Below, in pieces: positions 16,613 through 26,943 of a stretch of DNA of 64,000 bases; the stretch's first letter is position 1; each line of letters opens with the position of its first letter. The notes beneath the pieces were generated by a model. That model saw only the letters and a list, made by a program, of their open reading frames with translations, was not told the DNA's origin and did not search any database. The DNA is taken from assembly GCA_963798195.1 (NCBI GenBank), contig CAWCSF010000010.1, positions 1,488,001-1,552,000 of the forward strand, in the 5' to 3' direction. Source of the stretch: CAVSRC01 sp963798195. GTDB lineage: Bacteria > Pseudomonadota > Alphaproteobacteria > Rhizobiales > Kaistiaceae. The translations under genes and the position numbers were made by a program.

Positions 16613-17464
16613 ATGAAACTGCTGCGCTTTGGACCAGCCGGCCGCGAGAAGCCGGGCATCCTCGACAAGAACGGCGTGATCCGGGACCTCTCCTCCGTCG
16701 TGCCGGACATCACCAGCGCCACGCTGGCGTCTGGCGCGCTCGCCAAGATCAAGAAGGCCAAGATCGACAGCCTGCCGACCGTCCGCAAGGGCGTTCGCAT
16801 CGGTCCCTGCGTCGGCAATGTGCGTAACTTCATCGCCATCGGACTGAACTACGTCGACCACGCCCACGAGACCGGCGCGCCGATCCCGAAGGAGCCGATC
16901 ATCTTCAACAAGGCGCCGAACTGCATTGTCGGACCGAACGACGACGTGGTCATCCCGCGCGGCTCCAAGAAGACCGACTGGGAAGTCGAGCTTGCGGTCG
17001 TCATCGGCAAGGGCGGCAGCTACATCCCGGAGAAGGACGCGCTGGCGGCAGTCGCGGGCTACGCCGTCTGTCATGACGTCTCCGAGCGCGAATACCAGAT
17101 CGAGCGCGGCGGCCAGTGGACCAAGGGCAAGGGTTGCCCGACCTTCGGGCCGCTCGGTCCATGGCTGGTCACGCGCGACGAGATCAAGGACGTCCAGAAC
17201 CTCGACCTCTTCCTCGACGTCAACGGCAAGCGCATGCAGACCGGCAACACGAGCACGATGATCTTCAATGTCGTGAAGCTGGTGAGCTATTGCAGCCACT
17301 TCATGCGTCTCGATCCGGGCGACGTCATCACCACCGGCACGCCGCCGGGCGTGGGCATGGGCATGAAGCCGACGCCGCGCTTCCTGAAAGGCGGCGAGAC
17401 GGTGAGGCTTGGCATCGCCGGCCTCGGCGAGCAGACGCAGAAGGTCGTCAAGTACAAAGCCTGA
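16613..17464 (+). CDS. Fumarylacetoacetate hydrolase (FAH) family protein
   Basis: 283 residues. The C-terminal FAH domain begins IAIGLNYVDHAHE and has the metal-binding acidic residues in DWEVELAVVIG (Glu-x-Glu) and the Asp of CHDVSERE, then GPWLVT and TGTPPGVGMGM. It belongs to the ureidoglycolate lyase / 2-hydroxyhepta-2,4-diene-1,7-dioate isomerase-like group that cleaves or isomerises beta-diketone acids in aromatic or sugar-acid breakdown. It has a good ribosome site (AGGAG before 16613) and lies 58 bases after the SDR gene, probably one operon. Confidence 0.88.
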   Translation: MKLLRFGPAGREKPGILDKNGVIRDLSSVVPDITSATLASGALAKIKKAKIDSLPTVRKGVRIGPCVGNVRNFIAIGLNYVDHAHETGAPIPKEPIIFNKAPNCIVGPNDDVVIPRGSKKTDWEVELAVVIGKGGSYIPEKDALAAVAGYAVCHDVSEREYQIERGGQWTKGKGCPTFGPLGPWLVTRDEIKDVQNLDLFLDVNGKRMQTGNTSTMIFNVVKLVSYCSHFMRLDPGDVITTGTPPGVGMGMKPTPRFLKGGETVRLGIAGLGEQTQKVVKYKA

Positions 17465-17499
17465 CGGGCACTTCGGCGGCGCCAGAACGGGAGAAAACC

Positions 17500-18714
17500 G
17501 TGACCGACGCCGCCGAAGACCCACCGCCGCGCTTTGCGCGGCTGGTTCTCGTCACCATGGACGGCTCCGTGATCGGCAGCTTGCCGCCGGTGCCAGTGGC
17601 CACGCCGTGGTGGCAGGACATTGCCCCGGTCGTCGCCGCCGTCCGCGAGCATCACGGCATCGAGGCAACGATCCTGCGCCTCTTGTCGGCGCAGCGCGCC
17701 GGCCCGCACGGTGGGCTGGTCACGTACCTCGCAGAAGCAGGCGAGCCGGTTTCAGCGGAGCCGTGGTACGGCACACTTGGCGACGATCCGCTTCGGCTGC
17801 CCTACGCCAGGGCCGGCGGTCCGGCAGCCGATCTCGCCTGGGCGGAAAAGGTCTTGGGAGCGCGCGGCATCGGCATCAGCGGGACGCCCGAGCAGATCCG
17901 CACGTGGAATCTCTCCAGCCTGTGGCGCATCCCGACGGAAGAAGGCAGTGCATGGCTGAAGGTCGTGCCGCCGTTCTTCGCCCATGAGGGTATCGTGCTG
18001 GAAGAACTGGCGGGCGGCCCGGTGCCGCGCCTGATCGGCCACGATCGTGGGCGCGTCCTGCTAGCGGAAATTCCCGGCGAGGATCTCTACGAGGCCAAAG
18101 GCAATCAGCTTCTGGCAATGGTGGATTTGCTCGTCGGGCTCCAGCGGAACTTGATCGGTCGGACAGACGAACTGCTCGCGCTCGGGCTCCCCGACTGGCG
18201 CGGCCCGGGCCTCGCCGCTGCGATCGAGGACGTGGCGACGCGAACCAGCACCGACCTTGCCATGGAGGATCGCGCGACACTCGGAAGCTTCGTTAGCACC
18301 CTACCGCGACGCTTCGCCGACATCGACGCGTGCGGGCTGCAGGACACACTGGTCCATGGCGACTTCCATCCGGGCAACTTTCGGGGAACCGAGGACACGC
18401 TGACCCTGCTCGACTGGGGCGATAGCGGCGTCGGCCATCCCCTGCTCGATCAGCCGGCGTTTCTGGAACGGGTGCCACCGGTTGCGCTGGACGCCGTTCG
18501 CCAGCATTGGGTCGGCCTCTGGCGCGACGCGGTCCCCGGCTCCGATCCTGCCCGCGCCGCCACCTTGCTGGCGCCGGTCGCCGCCGCCCGGCAGGCGGTG
18601 ATCTATCGGAAGTTCCTCGATAACATCGAGATGTCGGAGCAGGTCTATCACCGCGGCGACCCGGCGATGTGGCTGCGGCGTACGGCGTCGCTGCTTCGGG
18701 ACGAGACCGCCTAG
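17500..18714 (+). CDS. Aminoglycoside phosphotransferase-like kinase with N-terminal extension
   Basis: 404 residues from a GTG at 17500 with GGGAG ~7 bases upstream; a longer open frame upstream only overlaps the FAH gene. The C-terminal ~200 residues form an APH-type kinase: catalytic loop LVHGDFHPGNF and the metal-binding segment LLDWGDSGVGHP. The first ~130 residues (LVLVTMDGSVIGSLPP onward) are a separate small alpha/beta domain of unknown function. The substrate may be a sugar, choline-like or other alcohol. It overlaps the convergent thiD gene by 4 bases. Confidence 0.75.
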   Translation: MTDAAEDPPPRFARLVLVTMDGSVIGSLPPVPVATPWWQDIAPVVAAVREHHGIEATILRLLSAQRAGPHGGLVTYLAEAGEPVSAEPWYGTLGDDPLRLPYARAGGPAADLAWAEKVLGARGIGISGTPEQIRTWNLSSLWRIPTEEGSAWLKVVPPFFAHEGIVLEELAGGPVPRLIGHDRGRVLLAEIPGEDLYEAKGNQLLAMVDLLVGLQRNLIGRTDELLALGLPDWRGPGLAAAIEDVATRTSTDLAMEDRATLGSFVSTLPRRFADIDACGLQDTLVHGDFHPGNFRGTEDTLTLLDWGDSGVGHPLLDQPAFLERVPPVALDAVRQHWVGLWRDAVPGSDPARAATLLAPVAAARQAVIYRKFLDNIEMSEQVYHRGDPAMWLRRTASLLRDETA

Positions 18715-19514
18715 CTTTTCCACCAACCGTGGAAATGATGCACCGGCCCCCTGCCCTTGCCGATTTCCAACCGGTCAGCCGCAGCGATGGCAGCGCTGAG
18801 ATAGTCCTTGGCAGCGGTGACCGCCGCGTCGAGATCCAGGCCCATGGCGAGACCCGCTGCGATGGCGGACGACAGCGTGCAGCCGGTACCGTGGGTATTT
18901 TCGGTCTTGATACGCGGCGCGGTCAGCCAACGGCGGCCCTCCCGCGTGACCAACACATCGGCGCTTTGCGGTCCGGTCGCGTGACCGCCCTTCACCAGCA
19001 CGGCCTGCGCGCCCAACGCCAACAGACGCACGCCTTGTGCCTCCATTGCTTCGGGGTCCGCGGCAACCGGCTCGTCCAGCAGGCGGGCTGCTTCCGGCAG
19101 GTTCGGCGTGACGACCATGGCACGGGGGATCAGCAGGTCGCGGACCACGGCCACGGCTTCATCGGCGATGAGTTGGTCGCCGCTCGCCGCCACCATGACC
19201 GGGTCCAGCACCACCTTCGTCTGCCGCCAGCGGTCGAGCCCGTCGGCGACCGCACCGATGACATCCGGACCGGCAAGCATGCCAATCTTCACAGCATCGA
19301 CGGCCAGATCCGAGAACACCGCGTCGATCTCGGCGGTCACGAATTCGGCGGGCACAGCATGAATGGCAGTGACGCCCCGCGTGTTCTGCGCGGTCAGCGC
19401 CGTGATTACCGAGGCGCCATAGACCCCAAGCGCGGAGAATGTCTTGAGGTCCGCCTGGATGCCGGCTCCGCCGCCGGAATCGGAGCCCGCAATGGTGACG
19501 GCAATGGCGGTCAT
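18711..19514 (-). CDS. thiD: Hydroxymethylpyrimidine/phosphomethylpyrimidine kinase
   Basis: 267 residues, ribokinase-like fold. The N-terminal AGSDSGGGAGIQADLKTF binds the pyrimidine; the C-terminal NTHGTGCTLSSAIAAGLA is the anion hole with the catalytic residues. It phosphorylates HMP to HMP-P and HMP-PP in thiamin synthesis. Length is normal for single-domain ThiD. No other thiamin gene is nearby. Confidence 0.93.
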   Translation of the reverse strand: MTAIAVTIAGSDSGGGAGIQADLKTFSALGVYGASVITALTAQNTRGVTAIHAVPAEFVTAEIDAVFSDLAVDAVKIGMLAGPDVIGAVADGLDRWRQTKVVLDPVMVAASGDQLIADEAVAVVRDLLIPRAMVVTPNLPEAARLLDEPVAADPEAMEAQGVRLLALGAQAVLVKGGHATGPQSADVLVTREGRRWLTAPRIKTENTHGTGCTLSSAIAAGLAMGLDLDAAVTAAKDYLSAAIAAADRLEIGKGRGPVHHFHGWWKS

Positions 19515-19574
19515 GCTGCCTCGCGCTGAAGTGTCGCCGGAGAGCTAGGCGAACCCCGCCACCAGTTCAAGCTG

Positions 19575-20525
19575 TCAGGTGAGCGGCGTCGTCGGCGTCT
19601 GGGCACGCTTGGAACGGCTCCGCTCGATGCCGAGGCGATGCTCCCGGTAGATGACGAAGAGGCCGGCAGCGATGACGATGGCGGAACCGGACAGGACGAT
19701 CCCACTCGGCCAGGTCCCGAAGATGAAGAGGCTGGCGATCAGTGCCCAGATCATCGAGGTGTAGTCGAATGGCGCGATCAGGGAGGCGTCGGCATAGCGG
19801 AAACTCTGGGTCATGGTCACCTGCCCGATCCCGCCGAATATCCCCGCTCCAACCAGCATGGCGGCATCCGCTGGGCCCGGCACCAGCCAGGGCGTGAACG
19901 GAATCGTGAGGAGCGCCAGAAAGGCGCAGACAAGCGAGAAATACACGACGATCGTAGCCGCCGGCTCAAAGCGCACCATGGCCCGCACCTGGGTCGAGGC
20001 GGCAGCGCCGAGGAAGGCGCCTGTGATCGCAATTCCCGCACCGAACGCGCTTCGCTCGTGGGTGCCGGATGCTGCCGGAACCACGTAGTCGGACAGAATG
20101 ATCAGCACGCCGATCAGGCCGACGACCACAGCCGACCAGCGGTAGATGCGGACCTTTTCCCCGAGGAAGATGACCGCAAGCACGACGGTCATCAGCGGCG
20201 CGGCATAGCCAATCGCGGTTGCATCGGCGATCGGCAACAACGAGAGCGCTGTGAAGCCGAGGAACATGCTGATCGCGCCGGTCAGCGATCGCATGAAGTG
20301 GCGGGGAAAATGGGCGGTCAACAAGGCAGCCGGCAAGCGGCCCCGCGCCCCGGCCCAGATCAGCACGGGTATCAGGGCAAAAAAGCTGCGGCAGAACATC
20401 ACCTCGCCGATCGGATAGGTCGCGGTGGCCAGCTTGACGAGCGTGGCCATGACCGTGAAGACGAGCGTTGCAGTGATTTTGAGCGCTACACCGACAAGCG
20501 GTTGCGCCCTTTCCGACGGGGCCAT
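19575..20525 (-). CDS. DMT-family transporter (two EamA domains)
   Basis: 316 residues with about ten membrane segments in two homologous halves. Landmarks are MATLVKLATATYPIGEVMFCRSFFA at the start of the first EamA domain and the second repeat around QSFRYADASLIAPFDYTSM. EamA proteins export metabolites; many relatives with this N-terminus are of the S-adenosylmethionine/riboflavin-type exporter group. Substrate unknown. Confidence 0.85.
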   Translation of the reverse strand: MAPSERAQPLVGVALKITATLVFTVMATLVKLATATYPIGEVMFCRSFFALIPVLIWAGARGRLPAALLTAHFPRHFMRSLTGAISMFLGFTALSLLPIADATAIGYAAPLMTVVLAVIFLGEKVRIYRWSAVVVGLIGVLIILSDYVVPAASGTHERSAFGAGIAITGAFLGAAASTQVRAMVRFEPAATIVVYFSLVCAFLALLTIPFTPWLVPGPADAAMLVGAGIFGGIGQVTMTQSFRYADASLIAPFDYTSMIWALIASLFIFGTWPSGIVLSGSAIVIAAGLFVIYREHRLGIERSRSKRAQTPTTPLT

Positions 20526-20590
20526 TGGTAAGCCAAACGACCACAGGGAGGCGAGTCAGGCAAGCGCGGAGTCGCGCCATTGTGGAGCGT

Positions 20591-21616
20591 CTATTCCGGC
20601 AGCAAATCCAGACGCGGCGTGACAATGCCGGCGGCCACGTCAGCGAAGCGCGTGGTGCGCAGGTGTCGCAGCAGGTCCTTGCGGTTGATAACCCCCAAGG
20701 CGATGTAGACCTCCGGTCCCTCCTTTTGCAGTTGCTCCCCGCGGGCCGCCGCCTGCCAAGCCTGATCGAAGCTTCTCGAGCGACCCAGGAAATGCTTCCA
20801 CGGCGACCCGGCGATGAATTCCTGGAGCTCCTGCCGCACCGGGTGGTCAAGAACGAAGCGGACGCCGTCCCAAGGCTTCGTGGCGCCGGCAAAGTGCGTG
20901 ATGACCGGCGGAAATGCATCGCGAACGAATGAATTGTATTCGGCCCGGAGCATGTTCATGGACGGCGATAGCTCCAGCCAGCCACCGTCGAGCAGAATGT
21001 TGAGCGCCGACTGGTCGGGATAGGCCAACTGCTTGCGGCGCTTCTTGATCAGCGCGCACAGCCGGTCGAGCAGTTTCTCCTGGATGAAAGCATCAACGTC
21101 GATGAGCATCACGCCGGTGTTCAGGTATTTACGCTCCGGGTTCTTGATGGTCGCATCCTGCTCTGTCGAATGACCGCTTGCCGGAAAGCCGATGAGCGCA
21201 TCCCGCACGGCCCCAACGATGTTTCCCTCCATGGCGAGATCAAAAAGATCGAACAGCCGCGCATCATGCGGGTAGGTGTCAATGTCGATGTAGAGCAACC
21301 GCTTGTAGTGCGCCGCCAGGATCGCGGGCAGGAAGTAGCGGTGAAAGATCGGATGCATCCATCCCGGCGGCAACCGTTCGGCAAATTGGCCCGGATTGAA
21401 TCCGAGCAGGCGGTAGTCCGGGGCGAGCCCGCCAGCGATTTCGAGGTCGGCGAAGGAATCGGAAACGACGATGATGTCCGTGTCGCTGCGCCGGTTCAAC
21501 GCGACAAGTCGCTGGCCGAGAAAGGCAGCGACCGGGAAGAGCGCCGCGTCGGCATTGAGAATGACGGCGTTTCGCCGCCCCCGGCGATCGGTCGGGCCCG
21601 GGCGCCTATTCGCCAT
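20591..21616 (-). CDS. Glycosyltransferase family 8 protein
   Basis: 341 residues. The GT8 core shows the DxD metal-binding motif in LLYIDIDTYPHD (~residue 108), preceded by FHRYFLPAIL and followed by KYLNTGVMLIDV and YPDQSALNILLDG, the ordered blocks of LPS-type alpha-galactosyl/glucosyltransferases. It probably adds a hexose from UDP-sugar to LPS or another glycan. The last ~80 residues are outside the catalytic domain. Confidence 0.87.
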   Translation of the reverse strand: MANRRPGPTDRRGRRNAVILNADAALFPVAAFLGQRLVALNRRSDTDIIVVSDSFADLEIAGGLAPDYRLLGFNPGQFAERLPPGWMHPIFHRYFLPAILAAHYKRLLYIDIDTYPHDARLFDLFDLAMEGNIVGAVRDALIGFPASGHSTEQDATIKNPERKYLNTGVMLIDVDAFIQEKLLDRLCALIKKRRKQLAYPDQSALNILLDGGWLELSPSMNMLRAEYNSFVRDAFPPVITHFAGATKPWDGVRFVLDHPVRQELQEFIAGSPWKHFLGRSRSFDQAWQAAARGEQLQKEGPEVYIALGVINRKDLLRHLRTTRFADVAAGIVTPRLDLLPE

Positions 21617-21637
21617 CTGCCCAGCTTGCCCCAGGTT

Positions 21638-23954
21638 TCAGGCGGCGTCGACGGCCGCCTTAATCGCGGTCCAAACGCGAAGCGGCGTCGCCGGCATGTC
21701 GATGCTGGTAATGCCGTAGGTGCGGTTCAACGCGTCGGCAATGGCGTTCATCACCGCCGGGCTGGACCCGATCGAGCCGGCCTCGCCGGCGCCCTTGATG
21801 CCGAAAGCATTGGTCACGCACGGCACGTTGCGGGTCTCAAAGTGCAAGCTGGGCATGTTGTCGGCCCGCGGCATCGAGTAGTCGAGGAAGGATGCCGTCA
21901 GCAACTGCCCATCAGAATCGTACACGGTCTCTTCGGTCAACGCCTGCCCCAACCCCTGCACGATGCCACCGTGCACCTGTCCTTCGAGCAACTGCGGATT
22001 CACGGTCGCACCGAAATCGTCGACGATCCAATAGTTGACGACCTTGGTGACGCCAGTCTCGGGATCAATCTCCACTTCGACCAGGTGCGTGCCGTTGGGA
22101 TAGGTCGGCTCCGGCTGTTCGAAACTGTCGTCGTAGGCTGTGAGATGTGCCTTGTCTGCGGACTTGGCCAGTTCCGAAAGCGTCATGCCGCGGTTGGTTC
22201 CGCCGACCCGCACTGCGCCATCGGCGATCTCCAGATCATCGACCCTGGCCTCGAGCTTCTCGGCCGCAATCCGCTTGATCTGACCTGCGAGCTTGATGCT
22301 GGCGCGGTCGACCGAGACCACGCCGAGCGGGATCGAACGGGAGCCGCCGGTGCCGCCGCCGCTCGCCACCTGATCGGTGTCGCCCTGGATGACCTCAATC
22401 TGGTCATACGCAAGTCCGAGGTGACCGGCCATGAACTGGGCGTAAGCAGTGGCATGGCCCTGGCCGTTCGTCTGCGTACCGATGAACAGCGTGGCGGTGC
22501 CGTCCTGGTTGAGACGGACGGTTGCTCCCTCCTTGCCGGGAAAGGCACAAGCCTCGATGTAAGTGGCGAGACCGATGCCGCGCACCTTGCCAGCCTTCCC
22601 GGCGGCCTCGGCGCGAGCGGCGAACCCCTTCCAGTCGGACACCTCGAGCGCACGTTCCATGTGTCCATCGAACTCGCCGGAGTCATAGATGCGCGCGCCG
22701 TGAGTCTTGTACGGCATCTGCGATGGCTTGATGAAGTTGCGGCGGCGAATCTCGATCGGACCGAGGCCGGTTTCGCGGCCGCAGGCATCGACAAGGCGCT
22801 CGACGAGATAAGCAGCCTCCGGGCGGCCAGCACCACGATAGGCGTCAACCGGCACCGTGTTGGTGTAGACACCCCGCAACAACGACCAGAGATGCGGAAT
22901 GTCGTAGACGCCCGTCAGCATGGTCAGCCCGCCATGCGGGATGTACGGCGCAAACTGCGAAAGATACGCGCCCATATTGGCCAGCAGATCGACGCGCATG
23001 GCGAGGAACTTGCCATTCTCGTCCATGGCCATTTCGGCGACGGCGATATTGTCCCGGCCGTGCGCATCGAGGAGGAAGTGTTCGCTCCGGTCACCAATCC
23101 ACTTCACCGGATGGCCGAGCTTCTTCGCCGCAATCGCCGACAGCGGATACTCGTGGTAGCAGAACGCCTTGGTGCCGAACCCGCCGCCGACATCCGGCGT
23201 GATGACGCGGATCTTGCTCTCCGGAATCTTCAGGATGTCCTTTGCAATGATGTCGCGCATGCCATGGCCGCCCTGCGTGCCGAGCGTCAGGGTGTAAGCG
23301 GTCCTTGGCCTTGTCGTATTCGGCAACGATCCCGCGTGTCTCCATGTAGTTGGCGACGACGCGGTTGTTGACGATCTCGACGCGCGTGACCTTCGCCGCC
23401 TTGGAAAAGGCCTCATCGGTGTGGTGCTTCTCGCCGCGTGAACACTCGAAGGCGACGTTGGTGCCTAACTCCGGCCAGATGATCGCCGCGTCGGGCTTGA
23501 GCGCCGCTTTCATGTCGACAACCGGCGTCAGCGGCTCGTAGTCCACTTCCATGGATTCCGCTGCGGACCGCGCCAGTTCGGCGGTGTCCGCGACGACGAA
23601 TGCGATCGGGTCGCCGACGTGGCGCACGACGTCCTTGCACAACAGCGGGTGGTACGGCGACTTCTGGGTCGTGCCGTCGGTCTGGCGGACATTGGCCTTG
23701 CACGGCAGTCCGCCGATGCCGCCGAGGTCTGCATGGGTCATCACGAGGCGGACGCCGGGCATGGAGCGCACGTCTGCAAGTTCGCCGAGCTTGAAGCGGG
23801 CGTGCGCCATGCTCGAGCGCAGCACGACGGCACGGAGCGTCCCCTCAGGCGTGTAATCGTCGGTGAATCGCCCGGCGCCGGTGACAAGTGCCTTGTCTTC
23901 CTTGCGGCGGACCGGAGCGCCCATTCCGAATTTGGGGGGAGCGGCGTTGTTCAT
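21638..23954 (-). pseudogene. CoxL-type (form II) molybdenum hydroxylase large subunit, frameshifted
   Basis: Two overlapping minus frames together encode one xanthine dehydrogenase/CO dehydrogenase-type large subunit. The N-terminal part starts at the ATG at 23954 (MNNAAPPKFGMGAPVRRKED) and runs to about 23297. The C-terminal part continues in the next frame to 21638. The break is one extra base in the TTAC of minus-strand CGCTTACACC (23296-23297). Joined, it is ~771 residues, the normal length. Active-site motifs are intact: VGGGFGTKAF, AYRGAGR at about residue 368 (form II; true CO dehydrogenase has AYRCSFR), and the GEAG with the catalytic Glu near the C-terminus. No medium or small subunit gene is in the window. 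Confidence 0.85.
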
Positions 23955-24082
23955 CGTGGCTCGGCCAACCTGGCCGCCTCTGCGTTGTCGATCATGATCG
24001 GGAGCCGGCATGCTTCACCGGAAAAACCGGCGGAATGGGACCACGAAGGCAGCGAAAACGCAACAGGCAGGCCGATGTCTGC

Positions 24083-25720
24083 TCAGGGCCGTTCGCGTAG
24101 CCGGCCAATGGCCGCAAGCAGGCCCCTCGTGGAGGAATCGCGGGTCGCGGACGGCGGCGCACCCTTGACCATTGGCAACAACTCAGTCGCCAGCGCCTTG
24201 CCGAGTTCCACGCCCCACTGATCGAACGAGTTGATGCCCCAGATTGTGCCCTGCACGAAGATCTTGTGCTCGTAGAGCGCGATGATCATGCCAAGCGTGT
24301 GAGGATCGAGACGCGGATAGAGGATCGTGTTGGATGGGCGATTGCCCGGGAACACCTTGTGCGGCGCCAGCCGATCGACCCCTTCGGGCGCCATGCCGGA
24401 CGCCGAGAGTTCCGCCTTCGCCTCCGCCAGGGTCTTGCCGCGCATCAAGGCTTCGCCTTGAGCAAGCACGTTGGCGAGCAGCAGCGGCTGGTGGATGTCC
24501 TCATCCACGTCCGTGTTGGCCGCAACGAGGAAATCGACCGGCACCGTGTCGGTTCCCTGGTGGAGCAACTGGTAGAAGGCGTGCTGCCCGTTGGTGCCGG
24601 GCTCGCCGAACACGATCGGTCCGGTAACGCCGCGCACACGCGTGCCGTCGAGCATTACGCTCTTGCCATCCGATTCCATGTCAAGTTGCTGCAAGTAGGC
24701 CGGCAGGCGCTTCAGCCGATTGTCGTAGGGCAACACCGCATAGAGCGGAAAGCCCAGGACGTTGCGGTACCAGATGCCGATCAGGCCGAGGATGACCGGC
24801 ATGTTGCGATCGAGCGGCGCACTGACGAAGTGCTGGTCCATCGCACGGGCGCCAGCGAGGAATTTGCGGAAATTCTCGGAGCCGATGGCGATCATCAGCG
24901 ACAGGCCGATCGCCGACCACACAGAATAGCGGCCGCCGACCCAGTCCCAGAAGCCGAAGGTGCGGTCTTTGGCAATGCCGAAGGCGGCGACCTTGGGGAG
25001 CGCGGTCGATAGAGCAGCGAAATGCGCGCCGACGTGCTGTTCGCCGACACCATCGACGATCCATTTCCGCGCCGTGGCGGCATTCGTCATGGTCTCGACG
25101 GTGGTGAATGTCTTCGACGCCACCAGGAAGAGCGTGCGGCCTGGATCGAGGCCTGCGAGCGTGTCGCGGATATCGGCGCCATCGACGTTCGAGACGAAAT
25201 GCAGGCGCGGTCCGTCGTGGAAGGCGTGGAGCGCCAGCGTCGCCATCGCCGGGCCAAGATCGGAGCCGCCAATGCCAATGTTGACAACATCCGTGAACTT
25301 GCCGCCTGCCCCGGCGGTCTTGCCCGAGCGCACGCCTTCGGCGAACGCCGCCATGCGGTCGAGCACGGCGTGAACTTCCGGGACGACGTTCTCCCCTTCC
25401 GACACGAAAACATCGTCCGGCGCGGAGCGCAGTGCGACGTGCAGCACGGAACGGTGTTCGGTGACGTTGATCGGTTCGCCGGCGAACATCGCGGCGCGGC
25501 GCTTCTCGACGCCGGCTGCCTCGGCCAGCGCGAACAGACGCGTCATCACATCGGCGTCGATCAGGTTCTTGGAGTAGTCGAGGAGAAAATCGCCGATCGA
25601 CAGGGAGAATGTGTCGAACCGCTGAGGATCTTCGGCGAAGCGCTGGCGCAACGGCTTTGCATCGATCGCCGCACGGTGCGCTTCCAGCGCAGCGAAAGCC
25701 CTGACGATGGCGGCGTTCAT
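24083..25720 (-). CDS. pgi: Glucose-6-phosphate isomerase
   Basis: 545 residues, the usual length. Family signatures are present in order: VVNIGIGGSDLGPAM, GRYSVWSAIGLSLMIAIG, the motif GPIVFGEPGTNGQHAFYQLL, and near the end the active-site Lys region SFDQWGVELGK. It interconverts glucose 6-phosphate and fructose 6-phosphate. It stands alone between the CoxL-type gene and the aminotransferase. Confidence 0.95.
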   Translation of the reverse strand: MNAAIVRAFAALEAHRAAIDAKPLRQRFAEDPQRFDTFSLSIGDFLLDYSKNLIDADVMTRLFALAEAAGVEKRRAAMFAGEPINVTEHRSVLHVALRSAPDDVFVSEGENVVPEVHAVLDRMAAFAEGVRSGKTAGAGGKFTDVVNIGIGGSDLGPAMATLALHAFHDGPRLHFVSNVDGADIRDTLAGLDPGRTLFLVASKTFTTVETMTNAATARKWIVDGVGEQHVGAHFAALSTALPKVAAFGIAKDRTFGFWDWVGGRYSVWSAIGLSLMIAIGSENFRKFLAGARAMDQHFVSAPLDRNMPVILGLIGIWYRNVLGFPLYAVLPYDNRLKRLPAYLQQLDMESDGKSVMLDGTRVRGVTGPIVFGEPGTNGQHAFYQLLHQGTDTVPVDFLVAANTDVDEDIHQPLLLANVLAQGEALMRGKTLAEAKAELSASGMAPEGVDRLAPHKVFPGNRPSNTILYPRLDPHTLGMIIALYEHKIFVQGTIWGINSFDQWGVELGKALATELLPMVKGAPPSATRDSSTRGLLAAIGRLRERP

Positions 25721-25779
25721 GGCGCTACTCCTTGATTCAATTTGGCAAGTCAGAGGCGCAAGCCGCTGACAAGGTTGAT

Positions 25780-26943
25780 CTATTCGAGCCAGGTCGCCAG
25801 ACGATCCATGCCTTCCGCCATGTCGGCCTCCGTTCCCGCGAATGAGAAACGCATGAAGTTGTGGCCACGCACCCTATCGAAGTCCGGCCCGGGGGTCCCG
25901 GCAACCCCTGCCTCGACCAGCATACGGCGCGTGAATTCGACAGAATCGTTCGAGAAGCGGCGGACCGAAGCGTAGACGTAGAAGGCACCATCGACCGGCA
26001 GATACTCATCGAAGCCGATCTTCGGCAGCCGATCGAGCAGCAGACGGCGATTAGCGGCGTAGCCGTCGCGGATGACGTTGAGTTCTTCCGTCGCTTCGAA
26101 AGCCGCGATGGCGGCGCGCTGCGAGATATCCGGCGCGGAGATGTAGAGATTCTGCGCGATGCGTTCCACCGGCCGCACCAGCGGCTCCGGTAGCACCATC
26201 CAGCCGATGCGCCAGCCGGTCATGCAATAGTATTTCGAGAACGAGTTGATGACGATGGCGTCTTGGCTGAAGGCGAGCGCCGTTGCTGCGGTGCCCTCGT
26301 AAACCAGCCGGTGATAGATCTCGTCAGAGATGAACTGAATGCCGAGATCGCTCGCGGCGGCAATCAGTGCGCCCAGTGCGTCCGGCTTCATCATCGTACC
26401 GCTGGGATTGGCCGGGCTGGCAACGAGCACGCCTGCGAGCGGCCCCTCCGCGTGGGCCCGCTCAAGCATTTCCGGCGTCAGCACGTGCCGGGTCGCGGCG
26501 TCGGTCTCGATCTCGACGGCTTCCAGGCCAAGGGCGCGGATAAGGTTCTTGTACGCCGGGTATCCAGGCGCCGCGATCGCAACGCGGTCGCCGATATCGA
26601 AGGCGCCGAGAAAGGCAAGATTGAAACCGGCCGACGATCCGGTCGTCACCACGATGCGCTCGGCCGGCACGTCGATGCCGTATTCCTCGGCGTAGTGCCG
26701 CGCGATGCGGGCGCGAAGCGGCCGCGAGCCCAGTGCTTCGGTATAGCGGAACCGGCCATCCTCTAGGGCTACCCGAGCCGCTTCCAGCACCTTCTTCGGA
26801 GCACGCGCCCCCGGCTGGCCCACTTCCATATGGACAATGTGCGCGCCCTCGTGCTCGCGGTCGGCCGCGGCGCGCATGACGTCCATCACGATGAACGGCT
26901 GGATTTCGCTTCGCCGCGAGGCCGTCGGCCGCTTTCTCGTCAT
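25780..26943 (-). CDS. Pyridoxal-phosphate aminotransferase, class I
   Basis: 387 residues from the ATG at 26943; the frame is open further upstream but that part is low-complexity and unlike the family. Landmarks: HMEVGQPGARAPKKV, SPANPSGTMMKP, and the PLP lysine in NSFSKYYCMTGWRIGW. It is an aspartate-aminotransferase-like fold-type I enzyme; the amino-acid substrate is not clear. It is divergent from the M48 protease gene with ~157 bases between starts. Confidence 0.87.
   Translation of the reverse strand: MTRKRPTASRRSEIQPFIVMDVMRAAADREHEGAHIVHMEVGQPGARAPKKVLEAARVALEDGRFRYTEALGSRPLRARIARHYAEEYGIDVPAERIVVTTGSSAGFNLAFLGAFDIGDRVAIAAPGYPAYKNLIRALGLEAVEIETDAATRHVLTPEMLERAHAEGPLAGVLVASPANPSGTMMKPDALGALIAAASDLGIQFISDEIYHRLVYEGTAATALAFSQDAIVINSFSKYYCMTGWRIGWMVLPEPLVRPVERIAQNLYISAPDISQRAAIAAFEATEELNVIRDGYAANRRLLLDRLPKIGFDEYLPVDGAFYVYASVRRFSNDSVEFTRRMLVEAGVAGTPGPDFDRVRGHNFMRFSFAGTEADMAEGMDRLATWLE

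Noticed and set aside
21170..23371. 733-codon plus-strand frame opposite the CoxL-type and GT8 genes
   Set aside because: Shadow of genes with clear motifs on the minus strand; composition not protein-like.
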